Made by a program: the position numbers and the translations under genes. Shown here one piece after another: positions 40,168 to 51,578 of a DNA stretch of 64,000 nt. Source of the DNA: Ehrlichia canis str. Jake. Lineage in GTDB: Bacteria; Pseudomonadota; Alphaproteobacteria; Rickettsiales; Anaplasmataceae. Below the pieces are notes generated by a model that worked only from the letters and a program-made list of their open reading frames with translations, was not told where the DNA came from and did not search any database. The stretch covers positions 620,001-684,000 of the forward strand of contig NC_007354.1 in NCBI RefSeq assembly GCF_000012565.1, read 5' to 3'. The stretch's first letter is position 1. Every line of letters starts with the position of its first letter.

Positions 40168-40392
40168 CGGCAAAATTCTCATAATATAATTCACCAAAAT
40201 GTTATTTCATATATTAAATTCCTTTCACTATTTCAATTTTTAAAACAATTTATATTTTTTGATAAACAAGATAAAAAACTCTATTTTTCAGATGAGAATA
40301 AGATACTGTGTTTTAAACAATTACATAATGAATCAATTAGTAGAGATAAAAATGTAATAGAAGAAAATTGTCTAGAATATTGCATGCAATAA
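40168..40392 (+). pseudogene. Fragment related to the 40601 gene, opposite orientation
   Basis: An open frame without ATG runs from 40168 to TAA 40390-40392 and contains FFDKQDKKLYFSDENKILC. The neighbouring minus-strand gene has YFYDKQGKKLYLMDENKVQC at about residues 147-166. The match is 14 of 20 identical, then similarity fades. This suggests the remnant of a relative of that protein, facing it tail to tail. The rest of the fragment (NESISRDKNVIEENC) is not shared. Confidence 0.6.
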
Positions 40393-40600
40393 TTTCATTA
40401 TTTATATTGTGTACATTATATTTCTTTGCTTCAGAAGCACTTAGTAAATGCATATAAATAACTGATGATTCATTTTGCAGAATCTGGTTATAAAACATGC
40501 AAGTATAAAGATATATATATAATAATATTGTTACTCAGAAATATTCAAAAAAAATATTATAGTAAACTATTTAAATGCAAATATAAATTCAATTTTATGA
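40393..40600. other. Spacer between fragment and 40601 gene
   Basis: AT-rich sequence with no recognisable gene. Confidence 0.3.
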
Positions 40601-41644
40601 TTATGCATTATATAATGTATTAGAAGATTGATTTTCATGAACTATAGTATAATTTTTCAATACTGAGTTCGGATTAGTAGCATTTTCTACATTAATATAT
40701 ATACCATCAAGTGACTGAGAAAATGATTTAATTTCACAAGTACATGACATATCAAAGCTCAAGTCATCTTTGATAACAGCACTATCAAATAAATCAAAAG
40801 TTATGTTATCGTGAGCTGCAAAATAATCTTTTATTGAATTAGTAGAGTAATGTTTAAAAGTAATAGATTTCATCACTTTACATAGTAACTCTGACCAAGT
40901 CATAAAAGAAATATCACATGTATCATAATATAACGATTCATTATCAGAATATATATTATGCATATTATCATGCAGAACTAGACCATTATTATTATAATAA
41001 TACGTATTATATTTATTATCTAATAAACTCAAAACAACATAACCATCTGAAAAACACAAATTACCTAAATTATTATAACAAAAAGTCTTTTTCCTATAAG
41101 GATTGTTATTTTCACTAAATATTATATAATCATCAATAGAGCATTGTACCTTATTCTCATCCATAAGATAGAGTTTTTTACCTTGTTTATCATAAAAATA
41201 TGCATTATTTTGAAAATCAATAAGACTTAAGTAAATTTCATCGTTATTTATACTGTTAATTGTACAATTATGAATAACAAGATTCATTTTTCTTCTATAA
41301 GATGTAGTAATACATGGAGGATTACACCGTAGAAATTTGTACATATCTTTTGTAGGTAATAAAGCAGCAGCACAAAATCCATTATTATCAACAACCTTTA
41401 TATTTTCTCCTTTAACAAGCAATATAAAATGATTTTCAAAAGATTCAGTAATACAAATACAGTAATCTTTTATATCTATTATGCTCAGTGTATTAGCTAA
41501 TATATTGTCGATATCATGATATGATTCTTTTATTTTCTTAAATAAAAAGCTTCTGGTAAGAACAGAAGTACTAGAATTATTAATTAACATCATGCTAGAT
41601 AATAATTTAAAAATATATGTTAATATAGAAATATTTTTATTCAA
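40601..41644 (-). CDS. Lineage-specific hypothetical protein with internal repeats
   Basis: Unknown function, 347 residues. The first 25 residues are moderately hydrophobic (ISILTYIFKLLSSMMLI), perhaps an anchor or uncleaved signal. Internal similarity is visible: EIYLSLIDFQNNAYFYDKQG and YVVLSLLDNKYNTYYYNNNG are two versions of one unit about 70 residues apart, each followed by a short turn-rich segment; CICITESFENHFILLVKGEN may be a third, weaker one. Repeated beta units of this type could form a propeller or similar, but that is speculation. A related fragment lies at 40168-40392. Confidence 0.65.
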   Translation of the reverse strand: MNKNISILTYIFKLLSSMMLINNSSTSVLTRSFLFKKIKESYHDIDNILANTLSIIDIKDYCICITESFENHFILLVKGENIKVVDNNGFCAAALLPTKDMYKFLRCNPPCITTSYRRKMNLVIHNCTINSINNDEIYLSLIDFQNNAYFYDKQGKKLYLMDENKVQCSIDDYIIFSENNNPYRKKTFCYNNLGNLCFSDGYVVLSLLDNKYNTYYYNNNGLVLHDNMHNIYSDNESLYYDTCDISFMTWSELLCKVMKSITFKHYSTNSIKDYFAAHDNITFDLFDSAVIKDDLSFDMSCTCEIKSFSQSLDGIYINVENATNPNSVLKNYTIVHENQSSNTLYNA

Positions 41645-41769
41645 TATCTACATATATTTAATTAAAATTATCTAATATTTTATATTTTTTTAATACATAA
41701 TTTAATTATTCTAAATCTTATAAAAATAATTTTCTAAGATATATTTCTTATCTTAAGTTTTTTATTAAA

Positions 41770-42418
41770 CCAGACGACTATTTATGTAAGTTATACAACT
41801 TTACACCTGCGGTAGTATTACAAATGATTTCTGATGGATATTGGTTCTACTGGTAAAATTGGTGGATTCTATCGTTTTTATGAATTATATGGCGGGAATA
41901 ATAATCAAGTTATAGATTTATATACTGGTTTATATAGACAAGCATATGTTGTTAGTCGTGATTTTGAAAAAATTCAAGATTTATTCTGTGCTAATAATAA
42001 GCATTGTCAATTTATGTGGTGTATGGTCTAATACTTTAATATATGTTGCATCTTTAATTCCGAATTTGTCTCATAATATATCTGTAATTGATAAGGCAAT
42101 TAAATTGGCATATGGTTGGAAGCATGGTCCATTTGAAATGATAGATTTGATTAATGATTTTACTAATAATAAGCTTTTTGACTTGCATGACAATTTACCA
42201 CAAATTTTGTCTATTAAGAAAAATATGTATAACAGTAAAAAACAGTGTCTTAATATAGATGGTGATTATATTTAATACTTGTAAAGATTGCTTTATTTTC
42301 TATTATATAAACAGCGTATTAAAAGTGAAATATATATATATAGATTTAATAAATTTTATGCATGATGTAGATTTTATAAAACGTAATCCAGAATTGTTTG
42401 ATTACGCAATGCAAAATT
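41770..42418 (+). pseudogene. Inverted copy of the HCDH 3' end, spacer and serS 5' end
   Basis: About 650 bp nearly identical to 43758-44407 in opposite orientation. It spans the last 163 or so codons of the 3-hydroxyacyl-CoA dehydrogenase gene, the whole 80-bp spacer and the first 20 codons of serS ([23 protein letters not shown] 42358), after which unrelated sequence brings a stop at about 42432. Two separate 2-bp deletions (near 41843 and 42019) break the dehydrogenase frame. A TA microsatellite in the spacer is one unit longer than in the original. Otherwise very few substitutions are seen, so the duplication is recent. The boundaries are CCAGACG on the left and GCAAAAT on the right. Confidence 0.93.
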
Positions 42419-42545
42419 TTTTACTTTTATAGAATATGAAAGAATACATATATATATTTCACTTAATACAAAATTTCTTTATTGATAATTAAGTAATATT
42501 TTTGAACATATAAAACATTGTAATAGTAATTAACTAAATAATTAA

Positions 42546-43817
42546 TTATTTTATAAATTCTTGATCATTCATATACTTTCTTAAAGCAAGTGGTATTGTT
42601 ATAGAACCATCCATATTTTGATAATTTTCTAAGATCGCAATAATAGTTCTTCCTATTGCTAGAGCAGAACCATTTAATGTATGTGCAAATTTACTAACTT
42701 TAACATTATTAGTTATAGTAGTATACTTAGTATTCATTCTACGTGCCTGAAAATCTTTACAATTTGAACAACTTGAAATTTCTCGGTACCGATTTTGACT
42801 TGGTACCCACACTTCAATATCATATGTTATGCTTGCTGAAAAACCCATATCTCCAGTACACAACATCATTACTCTGTATGGTAACTCTAAACGTTTTAAA
42901 ACTTCTTCAGCAACTTGTACCATCCTTTCTAATTCTGATGCTGACTGTTCTTCAGTAACAATACTAACTAACTCTACTTTATTAAATTGGTGTTGCCGCA
43001 TCATACCTCTTGTATCTTTACCAGCACTTCCTGCTTCTAATCTAAAACATGGTGAACAAGCAGTCAATCTAATAGGTAAGTCACATGAATTAATATTCAT
43101 GCCTGATACTAAATTAGTCAGTGCTACTTCACTTGTTGGGACAAGCCGAAAATTTTCTGTTGTTTTAAATGAATCATCAGCAAATTTCGGTAATTGTCCT
43201 ACACCGTACATTGCAGATTCATGCACTAATATTGGATGAGATATCTCAGAATAGCCAAATTCCTTAGTATGAATGTCTAACATAAAATTAGCCAGAGCAC
43301 GATCTAATTGTGCAAGTTGATTTTTAAGTATTACAAATCTTGATCCAGAAAGTTTTGCAGCTTGCTTAAAATCCATTAAATTTAACTTTTCTCCTAACTC
43401 ATAATGAGTTTTCACTTGAAAATCAAAATTTCTTTTATACCCATGTTTTCTTATCTCAACATTACTACTCTCATCTTTTCCAACAGGAACTATATCATCT
43501 GGTACATTTGGTAACACATTAAGAAGGTCAATTAATTGAGAATCTTCTTTTATCATATTGTTAATATCATTTATTTTCTCTGTTATATTCTTTGAAGATT
43601 CTATTTGAGTATCACATTTAACACCATCTTTCTTTAATTTTTCAATTTCTCGAGTAATCTGATTACGCTCCTTCTGTAAAGAATATAACTGTGTTAATAG
43701 TTGTTTTTTCTTTATATCCAGCTCTATAATTTTTTGAGCAACCTTTTCATAATTTCTATTTTGCATTGCGTAATCAAACAATTCTGGATTACGTTTTATA
43801 AAATCTACATCATGCAT
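42546..43817 (-). CDS. serS: Seryl-tRNA synthetase
   Basis: Class II aminoacyl-tRNA synthetase for serine. It has 423 residues. The N-terminal long coiled-coil arm (residues about 25-110) that contacts the tRNA variable arm is evident. Class II motif 2 is in [27 protein letters not shown], and motif 3 is [19 protein letters not shown]. The start [14 protein letters not shown] is typical. Its first 20 codons are duplicated in inverted orientation at 42358-42418. It lies downstream of the HCDH gene with an 80-bp spacer, on the same strand. Confidence 0.95.
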   Translation of the reverse strand: MHDVDFIKRNPELFDYAMQNRNYEKVAQKIIELDIKKKQLLTQLYSLQKERNQITREIEKLKKDGVKCDTQIESSKNITEKINDINNMIKEDSQLIDLLNVLPNVPDDIVPVGKDESSNVEIRKHGYKRNFDFQVKTHYELGEKLNLMDFKQAAKLSGSRFVILKNQLAQLDRALANFMLDIHTKEFGYSEISHPILVHESAMYGVGQLPKFADDSFKTTENFRLVPTSEVALTNLVSGMNINSCDLPIRLTACSPCFRLEAGSAGKDTRGMMRQHQFNKVELVSIVTEEQSASELERMVQVAEEVLKRLELPYRVMMLCTGDMGFSASITYDIEVWVPSQNRYREISSCSNCKDFQARRMNTKYTTITNNVKVSKFAHTLNGSALAIGRTIIAILENYQNMDGSITIPLALRKYMNDQEFIK

Positions 43818-43897
43818 AAAATTTATTAAATCTATATATATATTTCACTTTTAATACGCTGTTTATATAATAGAAAATAAAGCAATCTTTACAAGTA

Positions 43898-45121
43898 TTA
43901 AATATAATTACCATCTATATTAAGACACTGTTTTTTACTGTTATACATATTTTTCTTAATAGACAAAATTTGTGGTAAATTGTCATGCAAGTCAAAAAAC
44001 TTATTATTAGTAAAATCATTAATCAAATCTATCATTTCAAATGGACCATGCTTCCAACCATATGCCAATTTAATTGCCTTATCAATTACAGATATATTAT
44101 GAGACAAATTCGGAATTAAAGATGCAACATATATTAAAGTATTAGACCATACATACCACATAAATTGACAATGCTTATTATTAGCACAGAATAAATCTTG
44201 AATTTTTTCAAAATCACGACTAACAACATATGCTTGTCTATATAAACCAGTATATAAATCTATAACTTGATTATTATTCCCGCCATATAATTCATAAAAA
44301 CGATAGAATCCACCAATTTTACCAGTAGAACCAGTATATCCATCAGAAATCATTTGTAATACTACCGTAGGTGTAAAGTTGTATAACTTACATAAATAGT
44401 CGTCTGGTAAATGTTTTATTAAGTATTTCACTTTTAATATAAAATTATCCAATCCCATTTTATCTAATAAATTAAATACCCCAGTCGGTATTCCCATACA
44501 TTCGTTACTTATGATAAAATCAACCTCTTCTACATTAATATTAAAATTATAAGCTCCTATTAACGATATCATTAACCAAAATACAATCACTCTATCTAAT
44601 ACGAGACCTGGAATATTATTACATACAATCAAATTAGAAAAACTATTGCTCAATATTTGAATAGTATTATCACATTTAACTTGTGAACTATAATAATTAG
44701 CACATTCTATCAATCTTATTGTATTGTCAGAATTAAAAAATGACGCAATCAGAAGATTACAAGATACATTACATTGCATTTCTCTGATAATATCTAAGTA
44801 AACGCTTGATGAAGCTGATATAATAACATTATGACTAATGTGAGATAATATCTTACTATATATATTACGTATTAAAATGACATCTTCTTCTTCTTTTTCA
44901 GAATTAATATTAATTACCCATCTTACATCTCTAAGACATGATAAATCATCATTTAAATGTACAGTACTTACTAAAATACTATCTTCTTGATATTGTAAAA
45001 TATTATCAGCTTTATTTAAAATAATTACAACTACTGAAATATTACACTTTACTATGTAGTTAATAATACTACTAATATCAATCCTTTTAAAATTTACAAT
45101 TGCTACCTTTTGTATTTGCAC
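43898..45121 (-). CDS. Diverged 3-hydroxyacyl-CoA dehydrogenase family protein
   Basis: A 407-residue protein whose C-terminal two thirds match the helical HCDH domains: NIPGLVLDRVIVFWLMISLI, EEVDFIISNECMGIPTGVFNLLDKMGLDN and AIKLAYGWKHGPFEMIDLIND. The N-terminal Rossmann part is diverged: where relatives have a GxGxxG loop after the first strand it reads VAIVNFKRIDISS, so NAD binding in the usual manner is doubtful. The residues of the catalytic His-Glu pair could not be assigned by eye. It may be an inactive or altered enzyme retained for another purpose. Its 3' end is copied at 41770. Confidence 0.75.
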   Translation of the reverse strand: MQIQKVAIVNFKRIDISSIINYIVKCNISVVVIILNKADNILQYQEDSILVSTVHLNDDLSCLRDVRWVININSEKEEEDVILIRNIYSKILSHISHNVIISASSSVYLDIIREMQCNVSCNLLIASFFNSDNTIRLIECANYYSSQVKCDNTIQILSNSFSNLIVCNNIPGLVLDRVIVFWLMISLIGAYNFNINVEEVDFIISNECMGIPTGVFNLLDKMGLDNFILKVKYLIKHLPDDYLCKLYNFTPTVVLQMISDGYTGSTGKIGGFYRFYELYGGNNNQVIDLYTGLYRQAYVVSRDFEKIQDLFCANNKHCQFMWYVWSNTLIYVASLIPNLSHNISVIDKAIKLAYGWKHGPFEMIDLINDFTNNKFFDLHDNLPQILSIKKNMYNSKKQCLNIDGNYI

Positions 45122-45202
45122 ACAACCCTTCCCTTTTTAGTCATAAATTCTAAAAGAATAACAACTTAATAAAATAATTATTAAGCAAAGACATACTACC
45201 AA

Positions 45203-45664
45203 TTATACACCAAATTCATCTTCTATTTTTTTGACAATATCTTCTGGTGGATTCTCACCCCAGCCAGAATATAATATTTGCCCATATAAAGCAACATCTA
45301 TAGAACCTGATCTACTTTTAGCAAGAAACATTTCTCTCTTATGTTTATCTACTAATACATAATGCCAAGCAGCTCTTCCATTATCTTTTCCTCGCACAAG
45401 GAATAAGCAATCTAACCTACTTTTCTTGGTAGACTCTGCAAAATTTTTGTTATTTAACTTACTTTTTCTTAATACACTTTTTGAATCAGAAAAAGGCACT
45501 TCTTTTTCACTTTTATTTTCTTGCAACATACCAGAAAACTTTGCCGATTTATTAGGTAAAGCATTAGGGTTTTTATACCTATCTGTAAAACTGCCAGTAC
45601 CACCTTTCCTATTAGAAGCAAATTGTTTGGCAAACTTTGAGTCTTTATTTATCTCGTCACCCAT
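45203..45664 (-). CDS. Conserved hypothetical protein, 153 residues
   Basis: The first half is basic, Ser/Asn/Lys-rich and likely disordered (KFAKQFASNRKGGTGSF). The second half is an ordered domain: LDCLFLVRGKDNGRAAWHYV, LVDKHKREMFLAKSRSGSID, then VALYGQILYSGWGENPPEDI and KKIEDEFGV. This YGQILYSGWGENPP pattern looks like a conserved domain of Alphaproteobacteria, but I cannot name it. Soluble, with no signal. It lies 81 bp upstream of the HCDH gene on the same strand and is divergent from miaA. Confidence 0.7.
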   Translation of the reverse strand: MGDEINKDSKFAKQFASNRKGGTGSFTDRYKNPNALPNKSAKFSGMLQENKSEKEVPFSDSKSVLRKSKLNNKNFAESTKKSRLDCLFLVRGKDNGRAAWHYVLVDKHKREMFLAKSRSGSIDVALYGQILYSGWGENPPEDIVKKIEDEFGV

Positions 45665-45785
45665 CTACTTTCACCTAACTTAATTAAAATCATGCATTAT
45701 AAAAAATGACTATCTCTTTATTATATACTATATTTTTAGTATACTTCATACACCTCACTAATTAACTTAATTATGCACAAGCAAC

Positions 45786-46688
45786 ATGAATAATGTATTA
45801 ATTATTACTGGACCTACAGCATCTGGCAAGTCTAAAATATCTGTAAAAATAGCGCAAGATAATAATGGAATTATTGTAAATTGCGATTCAAAACAAATAT
45901 ATAAAGAAATCCCAATAATTACAGACCAACCAAAATTAAATGATTATTCTGTAAAACATAGATTATATGGATATATATCAGTAACACAACAATATTCTGT
46001 AGGGCTATGGATAGAAGACTTAAAAAAGGAAATATTATCTGCTACAGCTGAAAAAAAGCTACCAATTATAACTGGAGGTAGTGGGATGTATATAAATAGT
46101 ATAATATATGGGTTATCACAAATTCCTAAAATAGAAGATGATGTGAGATATAAAACAAAAAAGCTATTTGAAGATTTAGGAAATAAAGAATTTTATGCTT
46201 TATTAATAAATAAAGATCCTCTAGCAAAATGTTTACATCAAAATAATTCTCACAGATTATTAAGAGCATATGAAGTAATAGAACAAACAGGTATATCCAT
46301 ATTTTCATGGAAAAAAAATACAATACGTCAACCTATACTTAACAACTTCAAGCTTTGTGTTCTTCTACCACCAAGGGATCAAGTATATAAAACAATAAAT
46401 GAGCGTTTTATTAATATGATAAACACAGATGTAATAGAAGAAATAGAAAATTTACTGTCATTAAACGTCCCTAAACACTTTCCTGCAATGAAAGCACATG
46501 GTGTCCCAGAACTAATAAGTTATTTGAAAAACAAAATCAGTATAGATGAAGCTATAGAAACAGCACAAAAAAACACTAGACACTATGCCAAACGTCAATA
46601 CACATGGTTTAAAAATCAATTTCCTAACGCATCATTTTATGATTCAAAATGTCAATTACTAGAATCTATAAAAAATTATCAAAACTAG
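45786..46688 (+). CDS. miaA: tRNA dimethylallyltransferase
   Basis: Adds the dimethylallyl group to A37 of tRNAs that read codons starting with U. It has 300 residues. The P-loop GPTASGKS (8-15), [17 protein letters not shown] (in place of the usual DSxQVY), the [13 protein letters not shown] segment and the C-terminal [17 protein letters not shown] block are characteristic. DMAPP would come from the isoprenoid pathway. Divergent from the 45203 gene. Confidence 0.94.
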   Translation: MNNVLIITGPTASGKSKISVKIAQDNNGIIVNCDSKQIYKEIPIITDQPKLNDYSVKHRLYGYISVTQQYSVGLWIEDLKKEILSATAEKKLPIITGGSGMYINSIIYGLSQIPKIEDDVRYKTKKLFEDLGNKEFYALLINKDPLAKCLHQNNSHRLLRAYEVIEQTGISIFSWKKNTIRQPILNNFKLCVLLPPRDQVYKTINERFINMINTDVIEEIENLLSLNVPKHFPAMKAHGVPELISYLKNKISIDEAIETAQKNTRHYAKRQYTWFKNQFPNASFYDSKCQLLESIKNYQN

Positions 46689-47237
46689 ACACATAATCCA
46701 TAAACATAACAAAGTGTTTTATAAATAAAATCAATAAGATACAGATAATTTCTCAATAAATAATATAAATGTTTTAATATTGTTAAAACATCTATATTGA
46801 AAAAAAAAAGGATAGATTGAATCTATTGTGTTTTGTCAATTGTAATTTGTATATAAGAATGTATAGAGTTATACTGATAAGTTATTTTTTAACTATACTT
46901 GATAATATTTCTACATTTGTTAAATAAATACTCCTATGGTAGAATACATAAGAAAAAGATTAAGTGCAGCACCAAAGGTATTTGCTAAAGGATTAAACTT
47001 GTAAAAATTATAGTACAATTGTTGTTTACTTATAGGTTTTTTAGTATTGAAGACCAAATTAAGTGATCACTTGATATACAAAGATACTTAAATGAATGAA
47101 GTTTTGGGTAATATATCAATCAAAATAAGATATTTCTATTTTGTTATAGTGCAACATAAACAAGAGATATTGCGCAGAGCAATGATTTCTATTTTGATTG
47201 ATTAAATTTATATACCAAACTGATAAATTTTTTTTAT
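46689..47237. other. Gap between miaA and mgtE with long inverted repeat
   Basis: 549 bp between convergent genes. It includes a short open frame (ATG 46936, 22 codons, VEYIRKRLSAAPKVFAKGLN) of unknown meaning. A 13-bp perfect inverted repeat (ATCAATCAAAATA at 47115-47127; its complement at 47190-47202) encloses 62 bp. The repeat lies just 3' of mgtE and could fold in either transcript. Confidence 0.5.
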
Positions 47238-48608
47238 TTATAATAAAAATATGGTAGCCATTCCTAGAAATATTAAAAAGGATAATGTATCACTTGTAGC
47301 ACATATGATGATAGAAGAAGATATAGCAGGGTCAACTTTAAATAAATTTAATATCATTGGTATTGCAGTACCTAAAAATGTTGCTATCGAGAAAGTGATA
47401 ATCATGGACATACCTGACAATATTTGAATATCAACATGTTGTCCTCTTAACATCAGTGCTATTGAAGATATGATTGCCAATATTAAACCATTGATAAATC
47501 CTACAGATAATTCTTTAAAAAGTAATCTATTAGCATTCCTATTAGTAAGTTGTTTGGTAGACAATGCTCTAATCGTTACTGTTAAAGCTTGTAATCCTGC
47601 ATTACCACTCATAGATGCAATAATTGGCATTATTACTGATAATGCTATAAAATGTTGAATAGTATTGCTAAAAATTCCTATAATCATTGAACTAACCGTA
47701 GCTGTAAGCAGGTTTATGAATAGCCATGGTAATCTTTTAATGACTGTTTTTATTAATGAAGAGCTAATATCGTTATTTGATACCATTCCTAAATGTAAAA
47801 CATCTTTCTCAGCTTCTTGGTGCATTACATTTAATATATCATGTACTACTATTGATCCTATAATTCTTCCATCTTTATTTATTACTGGAGCTGACAATAA
47901 AGAGTACTTTCTAAAAATTTCTGCAACTTCTTCTTGAGTAGTGTGTGATTTTATTATTTTTATATCAGTTTTCATTAGGTTTTTTATAATTTGTGTACTA
48001 TTTGAACAAATTATGTTGTCCAGCCTTAGATATCCTATAGGATTTAATTTGGGGTCTACGATAAAAATTTCATAAAATTCTTTGCTTAATTTATTATTCT
48101 GTTTTAAGAAAGTAAGTAGCTGGCTTATGGTCCAATATTCTGGAGCAATAATGATATCTTTGTGCATTAATCTGCCAGCACTTTCTTCTGGATATGACAA
48201 CAGTTCATGAACGTGGATTTTATTACTTTTCGGTAATATATTTAAAATATTTACCTGGCTTTCTTTATCAAGATCTTCAATAACTGCCACTATATCTTCT
48301 GTATTCAATTGAGATATTAAAGATGCTACTTTTTTTATACCTAGAATCTTAATTATTTCTTGACGTAAATCTGGGACTAGATGTATTAGAATGTCTTTTA
48401 CCAGATTATCATTAATGTTATTCAAAAATTCTTTACGATGCTGATATGTTGAAGTTAACAAAAAATATGCAAGTTGTACACTATCTGATTTATTAATTAT
48501 CTCTTCTATGACATTGTAATTTTGCTTTTCTAATGCTTCGGTTAAAGAGTTACTGATTTTTTCGTCCAATATGTAGTGTAAAGCGTTATCACTTTCTTGT
48601 GTATACAT
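47238..48608 (-). CDS. mgtE: Magnesium transporter MgtE
   Basis: Mg2+ channel of the inner membrane. It has 456 residues. N-terminal helical superfamily domain (about 1-130), a CBS pair (about 135-255; YPEESAGRLMHKD marks its start, INKDGRIIGSIVVHDIL the second motif) and a C-terminal five-helix membrane domain (about 285-456) including GNAGLQALTVTIRALS. The cytosolic domains sense Mg2+ and gate the pore in this family. Length is typical. Confidence 0.93.
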   Translation of the reverse strand: MYTQESDNALHYILDEKISNSLTEALEKQNYNVIEEIINKSDSVQLAYFLLTSTYQHRKEFLNNINDNLVKDILIHLVPDLRQEIIKILGIKKVASLISQLNTEDIVAVIEDLDKESQVNILNILPKSNKIHVHELLSYPEESAGRLMHKDIIIAPEYWTISQLLTFLKQNNKLSKEFYEIFIVDPKLNPIGYLRLDNIICSNSTQIIKNLMKTDIKIIKSHTTQEEVAEIFRKYSLLSAPVINKDGRIIGSIVVHDILNVMHQEAEKDVLHLGMVSNNDISSSLIKTVIKRLPWLFINLLTATVSSMIIGIFSNTIQHFIALSVIMPIIASMSGNAGLQALTVTIRALSTKQLTNRNANRLLFKELSVGFINGLILAIISSIALMLRGQHVDIQILSGMSMIITFSIATFLGTAIPMILNLFKVDPAISSSIIICATSDTLSFLIFLGMATIFLL

Positions 48609-48752
48609 GCTAATTTTGTCCTTAGATTATTGATCAAATAATAAAAAAAAAATTACAAATTCAGTATAAGTTATATAAATAAATTCTAAATACATTTTTA
48701 ATGTTAATAATAAATATTTAATTTTCAAGGTAATATTCCTTGATCTAAATCA

Positions 48753-48781
48753 TTGACTAATGGTCAAAATTTATATATCTT
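48753..48781 (+). promoter_or_regulatory. Candidate promoter for tRNA-Leu
   Basis: TTGACT (48753-48758), a 17-bp spacer and TATCTT (48776-48781), ending 12 bp before the tRNA. An alternative -10 is TATATC two bases upstream. Moderate match only. Confidence 0.45.
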
Positions 48782-48793
48782 ACTTAGGTTTTA

Positions 48794-48877
48794 GCCCCTA
48801 TGGCGGAATTGGTAGACGCGGTAGACTCAAAATCTACTATCCAAAAGGATATGCTGGTTCAAATCCGGCTAGGGGTA
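48794..48877 (+). tRNA. tRNA-Leu (anticodon CAA)
   Basis: 84-nt class II tRNA with acceptor GCCCCTA/TAGGGGT (first pair G-U), D arm GCGG..., anticodon stem GTAGA/TCTAC with loop CTCAAAA (anticodon CAA, reads UUG), long variable arm TATCC-AAAA-GGATA and T arm GCTGG-TTCAAAT-CCGGC. Discriminator A. CCA is not encoded. Confidence 0.95.
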
Positions 48878-48963
48878 CTTAAAAATAAAGTTGTTAGTTG
48901 TTGCAAGTTTTTTTTATTTTATTACAATACTGGGTGAGTTTGACTAATCACTATAAAAGTTGA

Positions 48964-50522
<1,559 letters not shown>

Positions 50523-50523
<1 letters not shown>

Positions 50524-50909
50524 TGAAGTATCTTTCTGTTGAACTCATTACTCCAGATGATTTTTCAGAGATTACTAATGTTTTATCTGTTACTTCATAC
50601 ACTACAGATGGGGAATTTGTAATACTGCCTGGACATGAAAAGTTTATGATAGAATTACGTTCTGGAATCATTAAGATAAGAACTGATGGAGACATTAGCA
50701 TATTTTACGTATTAAATCCTGTGTTAAAAGTTGATTTATATAATTGTAAGGTCATAGCAAATCAGTTTATTAATACTTGTAACGTCGATGCTGTTATTCT
50801 TAAAAAATACAAGGAAGATATAGAAAAAATTTTACATCGTATAGATGATAAAATACTACTTAAAATGGCAAAGAAGCAATTAACTTTTATAGATAATATA
50901 ATAAATTAA
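50523..50909 (+). CDS. atpC: ATP synthase F1 subunit epsilon
   Basis: Central-stalk subunit that modulates ATPase activity. It has 128 residues: N-terminal beta-sandwich (ELITPDDFSEITNVLSVTSY and EFVILPGHEKFMIELRSGII), followed by a C-terminal helical region (YKEDIEKILHRIDDKILLKM). It overlaps the atpD stop by one base, so the two are translationally coupled. Confidence 0.92.
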
Positions 50910-50915
50910 GGTCTT

Positions 50916-51578
50916 ATGAAATTATTTCTTGATACTGTAGACATAGATTTTTTAAAAGAATTTAGTATTACCGGCTTAATAGACGGCGTAACAACTAATC
51001 CATCGCTAATGTCAAAATCAAATTTGGAATGTCAAGATTTGATACTAAAGATTTGTTCATTAATACCAGGTCCTGTAAGTATTGAAGTAATATCTACATC
51101 TTATAAAGACATGATCAAGGAAGGTCTAGATATCTCTAAAATTGCAGATAATATTGTAGTAAAACTTCCTTTAACTTATGATGGGTTAATTGCATGTAAA
51201 GTTTTATCACATGAGCACAATGTAAAAGTTAATGTAACTCTTTGTTTTTCTGTACCTCAAGCTATCTTATCAGCAAAATCTGGAGCTTATTTCATATCTC
51301 CTTTTGTTGGAAGGATAGATGATATTGGACAATCAGGAATGCAATTAATTAAAGATATACGTGACGTTTACACTAGTTATAATACATTTAATACTGAAAT
51401 TCTTGTAGCATCTGTACGTAATATTACACATGTTATAGAAGCTGCAAAAATAGGAGCTGATATAGTTACAATTCCTCCATCTATTTTTAAGCAGATGTTT
51501 ACACATCCACTTACTGATAAAGGTCTTGAAAGTTTTTTGCAAAGCTGGAATGCATCTGGTAAAAAAATATTTTCTTAA
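50916..51578 (+). CDS. tal: Probable transaldolase (TalC/FSA type)
   Basis: Small transaldolase of 220 residues, of the TIM-barrel class that also includes fructose-6-phosphate aldolase. The Schiff-base Lys is K83 in NIVVKLPLTYDG. Other blocks: MKLFLDTVDIDFLKEF, GVTTNPSLMSKS, NVTLCFSVPQAILSAKSGAY, SPFVGRIDDIG and the C-terminal GADIVTIPPSIFKQMFTHPL. It most likely serves the non-oxidative pentose phosphate pathway. It follows atpC by 6 bp, so it probably shares the atpDC transcript. Confidence 0.9.
   Translation: MKLFLDTVDIDFLKEFSITGLIDGVTTNPSLMSKSNLECQDLILKICSLIPGPVSIEVISTSYKDMIKEGLDISKIADNIVVKLPLTYDGLIACKVLSHEHNVKVNVTLCFSVPQAILSAKSGAYFISPFVGRIDDIGQSGMQLIKDIRDVYTSYNTFNTEILVASVRNITHVIEAAKIGADIVTIPPSIFKQMFTHPLTDKGLESFLQSWNASGKKIFS

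Noticed and set aside
41834-42275. Two short plus-strand genes resembling HCDH pieces
   Set aside because: They are frames of the inverted duplicate broken by 2-bp deletions, not separate genes.
46936-47004. 22-codon frame (VEYIRKRLSAAPKVFAKGLN)
   Set aside because: Too short, without a clear ribosome site; composition is suggestive but there is no support.
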